A stretch of 64,000 nt of DNA from NCBI GenBank assembly GCA_002794775.1, contig NBAY01000007.1:682001-746000 (forward strand), given 5' to 3'. Shown piece by piece: positions 34,373 through 47,305 of this stretch; the stretch's first letter is position 1, and every line of letters starts with the position of its first letter. This DNA is from Porodaedalea pini. Its lineage: Eukaryota; Basidiomycota; Agaricomycetes; Hymenochaetales; Hymenochaetaceae. The position numbers were made by a program, and so were the translations under genes. Below the pieces are notes generated by a model. It was not told the origin of the DNA. It did no database searches and worked only from the letters and a program-made list of their open reading frames with translations.

Positions 34373-36093
34373 ATGACTGTCACCGTCAGGCTATCCGAAA
34401 CTGAGGGAAAAGGGGGTCTTGGTCCTGAGTATCGCATCAGAGCATATGCAAACAGCGAACCAATTTCGGTGAGCCTGCTCTCTATTCTTGCTTTTGTACT
34501 TTTATCGAGAAATCTCTGAAATAATACCAAGTCTGGAAGTGCAAGTTCTGGCTCTGCGAGAAAACTTGGTTTACACACGCTGTCGGAAGTATTTCTGCCC
34601 TCGGGGTTTCCGGATAGTGTCAGTCCAGGTATGTAACACAGCTCCACCAAAACAAACGGTCCAGACACTGAGTTCTGCGGAGTAGACTATATCAAGTAGG
34701 CCATGTAGCCATCATGTTCTGCTGATGATCTCAAGAAATCACCAGGTATCAAGTATTTGATTCGCTGCAGGCTTTTAGCAGCTCGATTGCTGGGCTCTTG
34801 TCTTCGAGGGCTGTGCTTGAAGGTACCCTGACTTCTTCTCGTTCTAATCGGCCGCTTGAAACACTATTAGGCTTTGGCGTCGGGGATGAAAGGGCATCGT
34901 CGACGAACGCTGTTCTGCTTACGGTAGTGCAAGATGCGACGGGCCGACTAGCCAGTGAGTTCTCATTAATATTAATATTCTCTTCGGACCTAGAGCTCAC
35001 GAGTTCTAAGCAATATTTTTCGCATGGAAATTCGGGCCAGCTCTCGCGCCCGAGGCGAAGATGTACCGGCTCGCCGCGGATGTATTCAATGACAGTGCAT
35101 TTGTCCTTGATTGCCTCTCCCCAGCTCTTCCGACCCAGCTCCGCATCGCAGCGCTTTGCCTGGGAGGTGCTCTGCGTGCCGTGTGCGGTGTCTGCGGGGG
35201 CGGGGCAAAAGCAGCTCTGAGCGTGCACTTCGCGAGGGCGGGAAACGTGGGTGAGTTGAATGCGAAGGACGCGAGTCAGGAGACAGTGATCGGACTGCTC
35301 GGCATGGTCGTACGTTCACTTTCACACTCACTGTGCTTTATACAGCTAATGTAGCGCATCTTTACATGTAAAGTGCGGGTCCTTCGTTATGTCGTACGTT
35401 ACTTCACGATCTGCAACGTGGATTGCTCTCTTGTTCCTTCTCATCGTTCATCTCGGAACAAACTACCTTGCTGTCCGCGCGGTCACCCTTACCACACTCA
35501 GCCGGCAGCGTACGAATATTGCCTACGGACTGTATTGCTCGCAAAACAGCATTGTCCCGGCACCTTCGGAAGTTGCGCGGCGCGAGCGGGTCTTTGAAGT
35601 CCCCGGTGCTGTACGTGATCCTCTGCTGGGGTCTATCTTAGGGACGTGCTCCATCTGCACATCGGCCGAAGAGCTATTGCGCAGTTCACGGCCAGAACCT
35701 GCGTCTTCTTGGAGGGTTGCTCTTGAAGTGTTCCGGGACGAAGCATACGTACTCGGTCTCGGCACGGAGCCAGGAAGTCCGTGCACAATTCTGATATGCC
35801 TCAAGCGAGGCGCGAAGCCCGAGGACTATCTGAAGGCCTGGGTGAATGCCTTTGAACTCTGTCGGATAGTTGGTGCTAGACATCAGACAGGACGGGAAGA
35901 AGATGGAATCACGGCGGCCGGAAGGTCAGATATTCTTCAGTCATCGCTGGACTGTGTCAATAAGAGGTTCTGTGATTTTTTGGAGAAGGCGAAGAAAGCA
36001 GGCTGGGATTTGGCCACGGATGCGATATGCACAGCGCCAGTATGTACAATGGATATTGAGATTGATGATAGCGATGTGAAGAAGAACAGTTGA
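34373..36093 (+). CDS. RUS1 family (DUF647) membrane protein
   Basis: Six exons: 34373-34468, 34532-34628, 34736-34822, 34871-34954, 35011-35309 and 35374-36093, encoding 460 residues. Family signatures run in order: EVFLPSGFPDSVSP, YQVFDSLQAFSSSIAGLLSS, RAVLEGFGVGDERASSTNAV, VVQDATGRLATIFFAWKFG, YRLAADVFND and the glycine-rich LGGALRAVCGVCGGGAKAAL, followed by NVGELNAKDASQETVIGLLG. Several hydrophobic segments (about 110-260) suggest an integral membrane protein. Plant relatives (root UVB sensitive) act in light and vitamin B6-related growth control. Fungal members are uncharacterised. The first two exons were joined by phase and could be missing an upstream exon. Convergent with the PRKRIP1 homologue. 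Confidence 0.85.
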
Positions 36094-36450
36094 TATGCCA
36101 AATGAGTATGCCCTGCAATACAGAAGAACACGTTTACTGAGGCAGGAAAGCCACATATCAACATGTTCGCAAGATAGGTACGAGAGCGAGCGCAGTCTAT
36201 TTTTCCGGTGTCGTACACGGCAAACGAATTCAAAACGCCATGGCAAAATCGGGAAATATGAAGGAATCATCTCATTTGCTCCATGTCGTGCATAGATTAA
36301 TGATATCGATGGATGTTGAGACCCCGACACAATCCCTAGATGATAAGTTCCTGCATCGTGACTTTCCAATTAATAAATAGGATAACTGTCTATGGCATTG
36401 TGGTCAGCAGGTTGGCTTCGAACTAACATAACGAACTATCCCACCGACAA
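36094..36450. other. convergent intergenic region
   Basis: 357 bp between two stop codons. It contains the 3' ends and nothing else recognised. Confidence 0.4.
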
Positions 36451-37231
36451 TCAATCTTCCTCATGAATTACGATTTTAGCAGCCTCAGCCACTTCTTGGG
36501 GGTGATGTCCAACAAGTGGGGGATCTGTTTCTGGTGTGGACTGCGCCGTATCAGCCGGGACCGGGCCCGGCTCATCATCGTCTTCACTTTCCTCCCCTTC
36601 ATCACCAGGTCTTTTGAAGACCAAAACCTCACCATTAACAAGCCTCCGCTTCTTCAGAGGAGCGTTGCCTGATGCATGGGCAACGGCAGCACCCCCTGTA
36701 TCTACTTTTCCACCAGGAGCGATGGCACCCAACGCGCCACCCTTTCCTTTCGCCTTTTCTTTCTTCTTCTGCCTCTTCGCCCTGTTCTTCGCCGTCTTGG
36801 CCTCAGTTTCCTCCTCCCACTGACGCTTCTTCATCTCAAACTCGCGCTCAGCTGCTTCCTGCACACGATAAAAGTCAAATTCCCCTCCAACGACCACGTA
36901 AGCACAAGGGGCGTACCTTCTGGGTCTTCTCGTCCATCAACTTCAGGCGTTCGTATTCGCGCCGTCTGCTTGCTTTATACACGTGGAATTCGCCGCTGCC
37001 GGCTCCCGCACTGGAGCCTTGGACATTCTTCATCATCTCGCGCGGGGGGCGGAGTGTCTTCTCCTTGGGCGCCGCCGGGAGATGGACAGGTTTTGCGGGA
37101 TCCTTGAGCAGCTTTGCGAGCTGCATGCGTTGCACCTCCACGGCAGTTGGTGCATGACGGTTTGCTGGTATTGGCGTATTCCCGGAAGTTGGGCCTGGAG
37201 ACGGAGACGCTGAACCTGAAGCAGTGGTCAT
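36451..37231 (-). CDS. PRKRIP1 homologue (DUF1168), spliceosome-associated
   Basis: Two exons, 37231-36917 and 36858-36451, give 240 residues. The family core is GSGEFHVYKASRRREYERLK, followed by a long charged helix rich in Glu/Lys/Arg (EREFEMKKRQWEEETEAKTA then KNRAKRQKKKEK). Human PRKRIP1 lies in the catalytic spliceosome as an extended helix that bridges RNA and protein parts. A similar structural splicing role is inferred. An acidic, disordered C-terminus (DEGEESEDDDEPGPV) completes it. It is tandem with yip1, whose stop is 139 bp upstream. Confidence 0.88.
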
Positions 37232-37370
37232 GGACGTTGAGATTAAGTAGTTAGTGCTTACATAAGGAATAATCAGGCGTCAAGAACTTCAAAAAGTTGT
37301 ATATGTATTTACGGTTGTAAAGCTATTAAGGGAAATTTTGTACAGTTACAAGGTCATTTTTGCACGCCGT

Positions 37371-38347
37371 CTAGGCCATCTCCGAATTGAAGACACTCAG
37401 AAGAGCAAAACATCCGTACAGAAGTCCAACCGGGTACGCGACGAGTAGTCGTTGCTGGGACATGCGTAGCACAACGACGAAGATTCCGGATGCAGCGTAC
37501 GTACACCACATAATAGAGAGAGCTGAGAAAGTGTAGCCAATGAGGCCACTTTAGAGTATAGAGAGTAATATATGAGTAAATCAAATATTAAGGACGACGT
37601 GGATTATAGACGCACTCAAGAGGTGTCACGACGCTGAGCGCACCCACACCGACCATAGGCAGCAAACAGTATCCCAGCACCGAAGCGACCCTATACGCGT
37701 CTATGCCCGTTTCTGACATGAGATTGAGTAGCGTGTAAATCGATGCGGAGCCAAGGAGTGCGACTCCGTATATGTAACCGAATTGGGGTTTTCCAGACTG
37801 GTATGCCGATAAGTATGAGCAGAGACACACGGAAATGACATACTTACGAAAAGGAGACAGGTCGCAAAGCAGAAGCAGAATATTAAAGGCCCATAGAGAT
37901 CAGCATCGTCCATGATGTGTTCATCCACGCGCCCGAATGGATTCAGCACGGTCAGCGATTTGGCCCGAATATGAGAGAAGTTAATGCCGAGCTCTACAAA
38001 TTCTCATTAGATATGCAGAAGCGTAATATAGTGGACCTTTCAATGCCTTCTAGTAATGGCGGTTCGCCCTCAAGTCCCCCCGTTCCAAACGCAGTCCACC
38101 ACGGGCCAACTTGCTGTATGTTTCCTCCAAATCCCGAGGAAGCGCTATTTGCACCCATTGCCATTGACCCCTGTGCACCCATAGTTCCTTCCAGGCTTGG
38201 ACGCGAGCCAGGATAGTAACCATTGTCCGACGGGCCTGGCGAGGGCGCGTAGAATTGTAACGGCTGCGCCTGTGTCTGCGGCTGAGGCTGGCTATAGTAT
38301 GGCGACTGGGCGGTCTGGGTATAAGGGTTTCGCGCGTCTTGCCACAT
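37371..38347 (-). CDS. yip1: Golgi membrane protein Yip1 (YIPF5 homologue)
   Basis: Four exons, 38347-38047, 37993-37848, 37797-37616 and 37548-37371, give 268 residues. The N-terminal half is Pro/Gln/Tyr/Gly-rich and cytosolic. The conserved Yip1 domain starts [20 protein letters not shown] and LNPFG, then has about five membrane segments including [56 protein letters not shown] and [20 protein letters not shown]. Yip1 binds Ypt1/Ypt31-class Rab GTPases and acts in COPII vesicle formation and ER-Golgi transport. The first intron can only be placed in frame with a GC donor (GAAG|GCATTG at 38046), which restores PLLE-ELGINF. That junction is less certain than the others. Divergent from nsa2. 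Confidence 0.9.
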
Positions 38348-38534
38348 TAGCTTCACAGGCAAAGACCACTAGCTCCTTGTCGTCGGTGAGTTTTGTGAGT
38401 GTCGAATGGACAGTCGCGGCTCCAGTCAACGTGGAGCGGAGAGAGGAGAGTCACGTGCAGGCCATCGACGGAAAAGGCAAATTCAAAGTTATGACAATCG
38501 TGCTGCGACGATTTCGTTCAAGTTCTGAACCGCC
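38348..38534. promoter_or_regulatory. shared divergent promoter, yip1 / nsa2
   Basis: 187 bp between start codons. No TATA box was assigned. Both products serve basic growth (secretion and ribosome assembly), so co-regulation is plausible but not shown. Confidence 0.45.
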
Positions 38535-39591
38535 ATGGTGAGTGAACTGAGTCCTAGATAGCTGGAATATGAGCTGACCAACTTGTTTCGCCTTTTAGCC
38601 TCAGGTAAACGCGCTTCATTGCATTATGATATTGTTACTAAAAGATATGTAGAACGAGTACATCGAGGAGCACATAAAACGCCATGGACGGCGGTTAGAT
38701 TACTTCGAGAAAAAGTAAGTCTTTGTTCTATTCCTAGAGTCTGCAGTTCTCATAGCCATTCCAGACGGAAGAGGGAAGCCCGTGCTGTCCATCGTGCATC
38801 CGCAACTGCTCAAAAGGCATTCGGTCTGAAGGCAAAGTTGCTGCATGCCAAACGCCATGCCGAGAAGGTGCAACTTAAGAAAACGCTCAAGGCGCACGAC
38901 GAGCGGAATGTAAAACAAAAAGACTCGACTGCAACGCCAGAGGGTGCACTCCCGACTTTCCTGCTCGATCGCGAGAGCCAGAAGGATGCGAAGGCGATGT
39001 CGTCTGCTATCAAGCAGAAGCGTAAGGAGAAGGCTGCGAAGTACGCCGTGCCGCTGCCCAGAGTGCGCGGAGTCGCGGAGGAAGAGGTATTTAAGGTTAT
39101 GCGCACTGGAAAAAGCAAGAACAAGGCTTGGAAGCGTATGGTCACGAAGGCGACATTTGTTGGGGAGGGCTTCACACGCAAGCCGGTCAAAATGGAGCGG
39201 TTTGTGCGACCGATGGCTTTGCGGTACAAGAAGGCCAATGTCACCCATCGTACGCGCCTTGCGACTGTTTCTCGTGCATTTATCTTACCTTTGTGATATA
39301 TAGCCGACCTTAAAGCGACCTTCCAACTTCAAATTATCGGCGTAAAAAAGAATCCTCAATCACCGATGTACACGCAGCTTGGGGTGATGACAAAGGGTAC
39401 AGTCATTGAGGTGAATGTATCCGAGCTTGGCATGGTCACCACTGGTGGGAAGGTTGTATTTGGGAAGTATGCTCAGATCACAAATAACCCGGAAAACGAC
39501 GGCTGCATCAACGCAGTACTACGTGAGTATTTTCTTCCGTAGCACGTTTCAAGGATGTTGACTCTACTTTTTTCATCCGACAGTGGTTTGA
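38535..39591 (+). CDS. nsa2: 60S ribosome biogenesis factor Nsa2
   Basis: Six coding exons: 38535-38537 (ATG only), 38599-38604 (six bases, Pro-Gln), 38653-38714, 38765-39249, 39304-39522 and 39584-39591 (eight bases, ending Leu-Val-stop). The product is 260 residues, the usual Nsa2 length, starting [20 protein letters not shown]. The N-terminal two thirds are highly basic and helical. The C-terminus ([40 protein letters not shown]) forms the beta-barrel shared with ribosomal protein eS8. Nsa2 joins late nuclear pre-60S particles and is needed for 27S rRNA processing near the peptidyl transferase centre. The tiny exons were found by requiring the universally conserved MPQNEY start and the AVLLV end. 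Confidence 0.95.
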
Positions 39592-39796
39592 TTCCTCGCC
39601 GTGTCTCCCGTAGATGTATCTTTACCTGCATATTTGCTATGTGTTACCACCTCATGCTCATTTTACATGCTATTCTTTGCATTGTTATTCATGCTCGGTG
39701 TGCTTAGTAATGAGATCGCCGACTCCAGCTTACTTCGCGCGGCGAGCTGGAGACAGCAGCACTTGAACTTACCTCTGAACCACGATCATCTCCGCC

Positions 39797-40899
<1,103 letters not shown>

Positions 40900-43800
40900 A
40901 GCGGGTTGTCTGAATATACTTTCCTATGTTATAGGTATTGCATTTCCGCCCTAATGTTGTCCACCTTTTTCTGAATTTGCGTGATGAAGTAGGTGTGGAT
41001 TCTCATTCGGTACCTTTGTCTGGCAAAGTTCGTCATTCTTCGCGCTACGTATCCAAGCACAGCAAGGTAAATTCATCTTAGCTGGGAGTAACGCAGATGT
41101 TACTATGAACCCCGAAGACGCATTTCCTACTCCTACGAAGGACACATATCGGTAAAGATACAGGTGGTTTGGGTTCTGCCACGCCTGTTTTCGATTTTAT
41201 CGACGGTCTTCTCTGCAAAGATCATTTGAATCAGTCTTTATTTAAGGCTCAGATTCACTATACCAGATCTGTATTACATCTTCAATCATGAGACATTTCG
41301 CAGCCCCATGGGCAAATTATCGGTCTATGGAAAGCTTTGGTGTAGACCTGCAAGAAATCGGCGCCTTTCTCGTCCATGGATCTATTTCCCGTCAATGATA
41401 CGGCAAGTCACTTTTCCTCGAGTTTGACCTCCGTGCTACAGGTACTGAAAATGACACAGAACTAGAGGAAAGTTTTTAGGAAGAGATACGGAGAACATCA
41501 TCTACCGGTGGAAGCCCGTCCGTCATTGGCTTTCTTCAAATGGTCAGATTCTATCATGAACGGCCTCTCTACAAGAATGACGACCTAGCTCCGTATGGAA
41601 ACAACTAATGCACGCCTCAGCGTGTAAAGAACCGGGCCTCTGGAATGTTTGTGCCAGTATGAAAGAAGGTCGAAGTCAAACTCTGGCGCAAGAATAGGTT
41701 GAACCTTGTAAGCCTCATGATCCATTGCATCAGAAACGTATCATCTCTAAGAACAACCGGGTGCCACGGTGCATCAGAGCGAAAGGACCAGAAAAACTCC
41801 TGATATGAAAAGCCGTCCCAGTGATGCTCGTCCTGCATCAGAGGCGCTGAGAAGGCTATACGTTCTTCGACGAGTTTGTTTTTTCTGTTAGAACCTTGGA
41901 CTTATTTGGAACAGCGCCATCCCGCGACACCGACGTAACACCATTAATATTCTTCAAGGTGATCGGCATTACAATTCATGTCCAGATGCCTTGATGCATC
42001 GAAGGATTGCTGTCAGACAGGCTTTTGGCGGTGATCTTCATTTCGGGGAGTGATCCGATAGGCCCTATTAGTGGCCTTATCTGTTGAGGCCGACATCAAT
42101 AACTTCTGGGAGACACCACTGTCACTCTGTCCGCGGGCTTGCGAATTAACCCTTCAATGTGAATGGTCAAAAGAAATGGCAATGCATAGTTATAAGCCGC
42201 ATCGCTACAAAACAGAATCGTCTGTAGAATTACCCGGTAGCTGTACCAAGACAGGTCTTCTTCAAGTCGGAAATGCTCTGGTCGTATTGACCCGAGAGCT
42301 ATAAGCTGCGTTTCCTGTTGTGTTCGTCAAGAAAGCCGACAGTGAAGCCGAATGATCTATCTATTCTTGTAACTCTCAGTTTGGAAAGAGGGTGTCGGTT
42401 GGTCGATATGTATTTTTCAATATGTATAAATAAATTATACGGTACATGTGGAATACTACTATTAGTCCTTTTTGTTACGAGTGCTACTCATTGTGCAAGG
42501 GAAGGCGGGTTGCTGACTAATATGGACCTACCGTAGGGTGGTTAAAAGTAGAATGTCAGTGCCCAAAAATCATTAACATTGTTAAAAAAAAAGGTAATAG
42601 TAGGGTAGCTCACATGTCACGCTGTCTGATATCAGTCGCAAGCGGAATGCTGAACGTAAAGCCTCAGATGTTACAGTACTCGGTTCTCTTCAAGCAGGGA
42701 TTGAAGCATTCGATGCTTCCAGGATTTGAGATACCGAAATGCACGGAAAACCCGACGATTACTTCTGCGATCGGATTATTCCATGCTTTAGATCAAAGGG
42801 AGGCATGCTCTCATTGAAGCGCAGGATTCCTAGAGTAGTTTGTGCATCTTCCCGCAGTATTTCTAGAAGAGGAAGCTTTAGCTCCCAAATCTCTCGCATC
42901 TTCATCTATCGTCTTTCATCAAAGTTCAGGGTTCTTATCGCTTTCATGTACCTAAGGGCCAAGATTGGACACCAAGGAAGTGCTCCCGAGAGAAGATATT
43001 TTGGTACATGCATAGCACGGGAAGGCGATGGCTAGTATTGTTTTAAGACGCCGCACTGACTCCATTCCAACGCCGGGAGTCATGAGTATGAAAGAGACTA
43101 CCTGACAGCCATGGATTTGTCTCTTCCGTGTAACTGATAAGTCAAAGAGTTGAAGCATCGAGCGAGCGAACACAAGTAAATTGGTGAGATATTAGCCGTT
43201 GATGCTCGAACAGAGTCAAAATATGATACAGTGGCACAAGGCCGCGGGCTTTCATATCATGTACTGACGAGACGCGCCACGATGCACAGGCCGCCCTTCC
43301 CGTACAAGAAGCATAACGCGCGGCAAAGGCAAGGAAAACCAGGAACTGTCCGATTGGTCGACCGCGCCGAGAGTCTCTTCCGGAACCTCGCCAGATGAAA
43401 ACTCTCCTCCCTTCTTTGAACATGTTTCCACATTTCTATCTAGTTTATCCGGGAGTCTTCACCCTCTTCGAAGTCAATGCAAAGTATCACACCGGAAGAG
43501 GCGTCTGGACTCCTGAGCGAGGGGTTTCACAAGGTTCGCGGGTCTTGAGTCATGGTTTCCCTAGGTGCTCCATTCTTGCGACTCCCACAGCCTATAGACC
43601 CAGGAATAAGGACGACCATGATAAGCGAGTAGAAGGCCTAAGATCGATTAAGCCCATAAATTGCCCGTAAGGTTTGTAGTTAGCTTTAGCTTCTACCCTC
43701 GAGAACAATGTCCAAAACCAAGACCGGCTACCTAGCTTTCCGCCCTCCGTCATTTCTCAGCCTGAAAGCAGCCGCTCAATAGATACGTCGTTCGGCGAAA

Positions 43801-45907
43801 TGACAGTTATCAAGAAGACTTACTAGAACTGGACGGAACGTTCTAGTGCGTTATGAGAGACAGTGTCCTCAGATGCACAGGACAGATATGTTGTATAGGT
43901 TCCAAAGACGAAGGAGAACGCCCTATTTGAATAGATAATACAGCTCGAGGAGATATCTTCTCGAGTTCCCGAAGCCGCCCCGAACGACCTACCCGACTCA
44001 CCCGAGTGAGCGTGTGCGCCACTGCGGGATACGGCACAACGTCTGAATAAGGATGAGCAGATGAGGGTCCCTCTTGTTCTTCAATTAGAATCGGGAGTTG
44101 GCAGTGAATGTGGGGCATCGGACGTTCACATCAATTAGAAGGTGCGGGACAGACTGCTTTCGCCTTGATCTTGCTCACCAAGCAGCAGGGAGGTGGAAGC
44201 CTTCTTTCGAAATCAGGGGTTCCCTGCAGCCGGCTACTGACTCTTCGACGCGCCAGCTTTCAGTGACCTCTAATTGTCCAAGCAGATGATGCGAGTCGCC
44301 GCCTTCAAGGAAATTGCCGAACTAGCATTCTTCGTCTTGGAGTTGCTTCACATCATCTTGCCTCGGCTTTGAGCTCGAACTCGGAGATGTGACTGTTAGC
44401 GAGCGTATGTCACTTGAATAAAGATCATCTGCAGATGTACAAGGATTTCAGCTCACAACAGTGACAATATTATATACTGTACATGCACTTATCTTTAGCT
44501 CCGTACCAGAAGCGGGTGGAGCCTGTTTTGTCTAGTCTTTTCAATATATCTCATGGTGCTCGTTAACGGCGCAATTTATCGTGCGATATATCTTCTCGTG
44601 TTCGGGGGCGAGCGACAACAATATTGATCGAGAGGCCTAGGGAGCGAATCGCGCTCGCCGGGTAAAAAGTAACGCCTAAGGAGGGTTGAAGTCGAAGGTG
44701 ACGATGCCGGCCCATATCCGCCCTGTTTCGGCCTTAAATCGCCTATCTCCCGGGCTCGATCGAGTGCACGTGCCTTCTCATGACCCCTAGGTATGTAATC
44801 CATGGAAATAGCCATCTGCGTTATAAAATCCAAAGAACAGCCTAAAACAAATATTAATTGCAGCCTCGTTTCTTTTAGGCGAAAAGCAGGCATATCAATG
44901 TCATGCTATGTCATGACGGTGCGGTCACTTTATTTCGTATCTTTTTTACCACGAGATTAGACAACTTAGCACTTAAGCGGGATTTTCGCCCGCGACGAAC
45001 GTCCGCGTACCTGAGCGATGCACCGATGCCGCTCGGCGGTGGTCCTTGGCGAGGAGACCATCAGAGGGCCCGTCGACAGCGGACGAAGCGAGCTAAACTG
45101 CTAGGAGGAATTATGAAAAGAGTCTGGAATGAAGCACTTGGAGCGATCAGAAACTCACATAATGAATTATGCAACGGAAGAAAGAAAAAAATACAAAAAC
45201 TGTGTCGCTCTAGCGAAGACCGGGCTGCCCGACAAGAAATGATAGAATTTAAATTCAGTTTTTCTCAGATTGCCTGTGAGATTGGATTTTGTCTTTTCAG
45301 GGCTTGCCTTCCCGATATATGTCTTGAGTGCAGCACGGGTCCTTTTGTCCCGGTGTTCTTCTGCTTCCAGTACATGTAACTTATTCCTTTCCTCGGATTT
45401 TCTGGCCATAGCTTAAAGTTTCCCGCCTCGTGTGAGCTGGTAAATAGGCCTTCTGCAAAGAACGGATGAGCATGGGAGAAGATGCTTGTAGAGAAGAACA
45501 GAGCGAAAGGCCCTCCGATGATATCCCTGTTCGCGTCGTCCGCTCCAATCCACAAGAACAAAAGTGGAAGACAGGGCTGCCTCTTCCATGTAGTCGAGCC
45601 TGATATCAGTCGATCTGGAGCGAGCTAGTCGGGAGAACAATTGCTGCAATCGTCCGATGAGCCATATATGCGTATGTTGGCATGCGTGATAGATGTACAT
45701 TTATTTTTTGCAGTCTTTGATATCAAGGGAAGAGGGGTATGCATACTCAAGAAATGCAGCGAGTTGAGCCTGTGAGTGAAGGAAAAAAGGGAGGAAGATA
45801 GGTATAAGTCCAAAATAAACGAAGCGAAGGGGTCCAGGGACGAAACTGCCTTTGGAAGATTTTTTTTTTTTGAGCCCTGATTGCAAGAATTAGCGGGTAG
45901 CGGAACC
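40900..45907. other. 5-kb gene-poor region downstream of WOPR gene 1
   Basis: No open frame above about 160 codons and none with recognisable domains. No transposase, reverse transcriptase or terminal repeats could be seen by eye. A run of A (minus strand) / T (plus) lies near 45860 beside the WOPR 3' end. The region could hold decayed mobile DNA or non-coding transcription units. I cannot tell which. Confidence 0.4.
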
Positions 45908-47305
45908 CTACAATGGTCGGAACGACCGGAGGATCTCATCGTCCGCGGGCTCTCGGCGAAGCGCCGAACGGCCTGCGCGCAGATGCTCCAGAGGCACAAG
46001 CGAGCGAGGACCAGAAGAGCCAGATGGAGGACCCAGAGCCACAGTGTCGTCAACCGCTGGAGATGGAAGAGAAGACAGGTGCGAAGATGCTACGGAAGGC
46101 GAAGGTGAGGGCGGTGGAAAATGCGACGAGCTCCGATAGAGGTCCCCTGATCCAGGTCTTTGGCTGGGTACGAACAATGGCGGAAGTGCAAGCGGCTGGA
46201 CGTCCGGGATGCGTGGATGCGCCGCGAGCAGAGGGGAGTGGCCGCGTGCATGTGACTGCGATGACGAGGCGACGGTAGAGACTGGGCTCGGTGGGAAGGG
46301 TGAGTAGCGCGGATGCGCGGAGAGCGGAGTATGCGCCTGTGATTGGGGCTGCTCGCGGTCGGACTGAGAGCTTTGCGAGGCGGTCGAAGCCGAGTTTCTC
46401 CGCGGAGCATGGGACAGCGGAACGTCGGCAGGGAAGGGCTCGCGAGGACCGCGTTCGGCTTTCTTGCTCGTGCCGACAGTGCTCGAGCGTGCACGTTGGT
46501 AGCACTCATGTGGTACATGCAGATTCGCAAGAACGGGGATGTCGTCTACAGTGCGAAGTTCTTCGAGCGAGTCTTCTGTGTAGTAAGCATCTGAAGACAC
46601 ATATAAGAAGAGAGAAAAGAAATAAGCTTTGGTTGGCTCGCGAAGAAAGAAGACGGAGGCGCGGGTACCGCGAAACGGAAATACATACTCATGTGCCATT
46701 TCTTGAGAGTCGTTCCGGTATTGACCCAAGCTGAATAAGTCTGCTTCACAAGAGGTTGACGCCGCAGGGGCTGAATAGGATACGAAGTAGAAGGATACGA
46801 TTCGCGATGGTGTCTGTAGTTTGCGGACGTTGTTAGCTTGCAGTCGGAAATAATAACGGAGAGCTAGCAGATAAGACTAACCTAAGCATCCGGTTCCTTT
46901 CAGCAGCCTGAGCTTCGTTCGTATCCCAGTCCTTCTCAATGTAGAGCAAGAAGTCCTGGCAGCGGCGATCAAAGGGAAGCAGCGCGGGGAATGGACAATG
47001 TTTAAATTAGAATTGGCGTGAAAGTGGCGAGGACTGGGTCTGAAACTCACGTCACGGACGCGCGAAGGGTGCCAGTGTCGGCCCTCCGTGAAGCGTTCCA
47101 TGCCTGCACCGGTAGCGTCGGAGGCTGGCGAACGCTCCTCCCATATGTAAACGCATCCGGGTCGGAGCGCGGCACGGTCTGCAGCATCGAGACGGCGCGA
47201 GACCATTGGGAGTATCCCGCAGGTGACGGCGTGGAACAGTACATTGGCGTCGCGCGTCGAGCGGACGCGAACGCCGGTGGCCGTCGGCCGCTGACTGGGC
47301 CTCAT
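45908..47305 (-). CDS. WOPR-domain transcription factor, Gti1/Pac2 family (copy 1)
   Basis: Four exons, 47305-47051, 46955-46882, 46813-46689 and 46590-45908, give 378 residues. The WOPR box N-terminal half is TATGVRVRSTRDANVLFHAV, LPMVSRRLDAADRAALRPGC, VYIWEERS and GMERFTEGRHWHPSRVRDDF. The second half is LVKQTYSAWVNTG followed by KKWHMNAYY and TVDDIPVLANLHVP. The rest is Ser/Pro/His-rich and ends DDEILRSFRPL. WOPR proteins (Wor1, Ryp1, Sge1, Gti1, Pac2) bind DNA and act as master switches of morphology, development or secreted-protein programmes in fungi. Which of these applies here is unknown. A TATA-like element lies about 160 bp upstream. Neighbouring space is unusually empty on both sides. 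Confidence 0.93.

Noticed and set aside
40900..45907. Mobile element in the gene-poor tract
   Set aside because: No reverse transcriptase, transposase, integrase or helicase motif in any frame and no terminal repeats visible by eye. Left as unassigned.
46291..46734. Open frames on the plus strand across WOPR gene 1
   Set aside because: These are shadows of the Ser/Pro/His-rich C-terminal exon on the minus strand.
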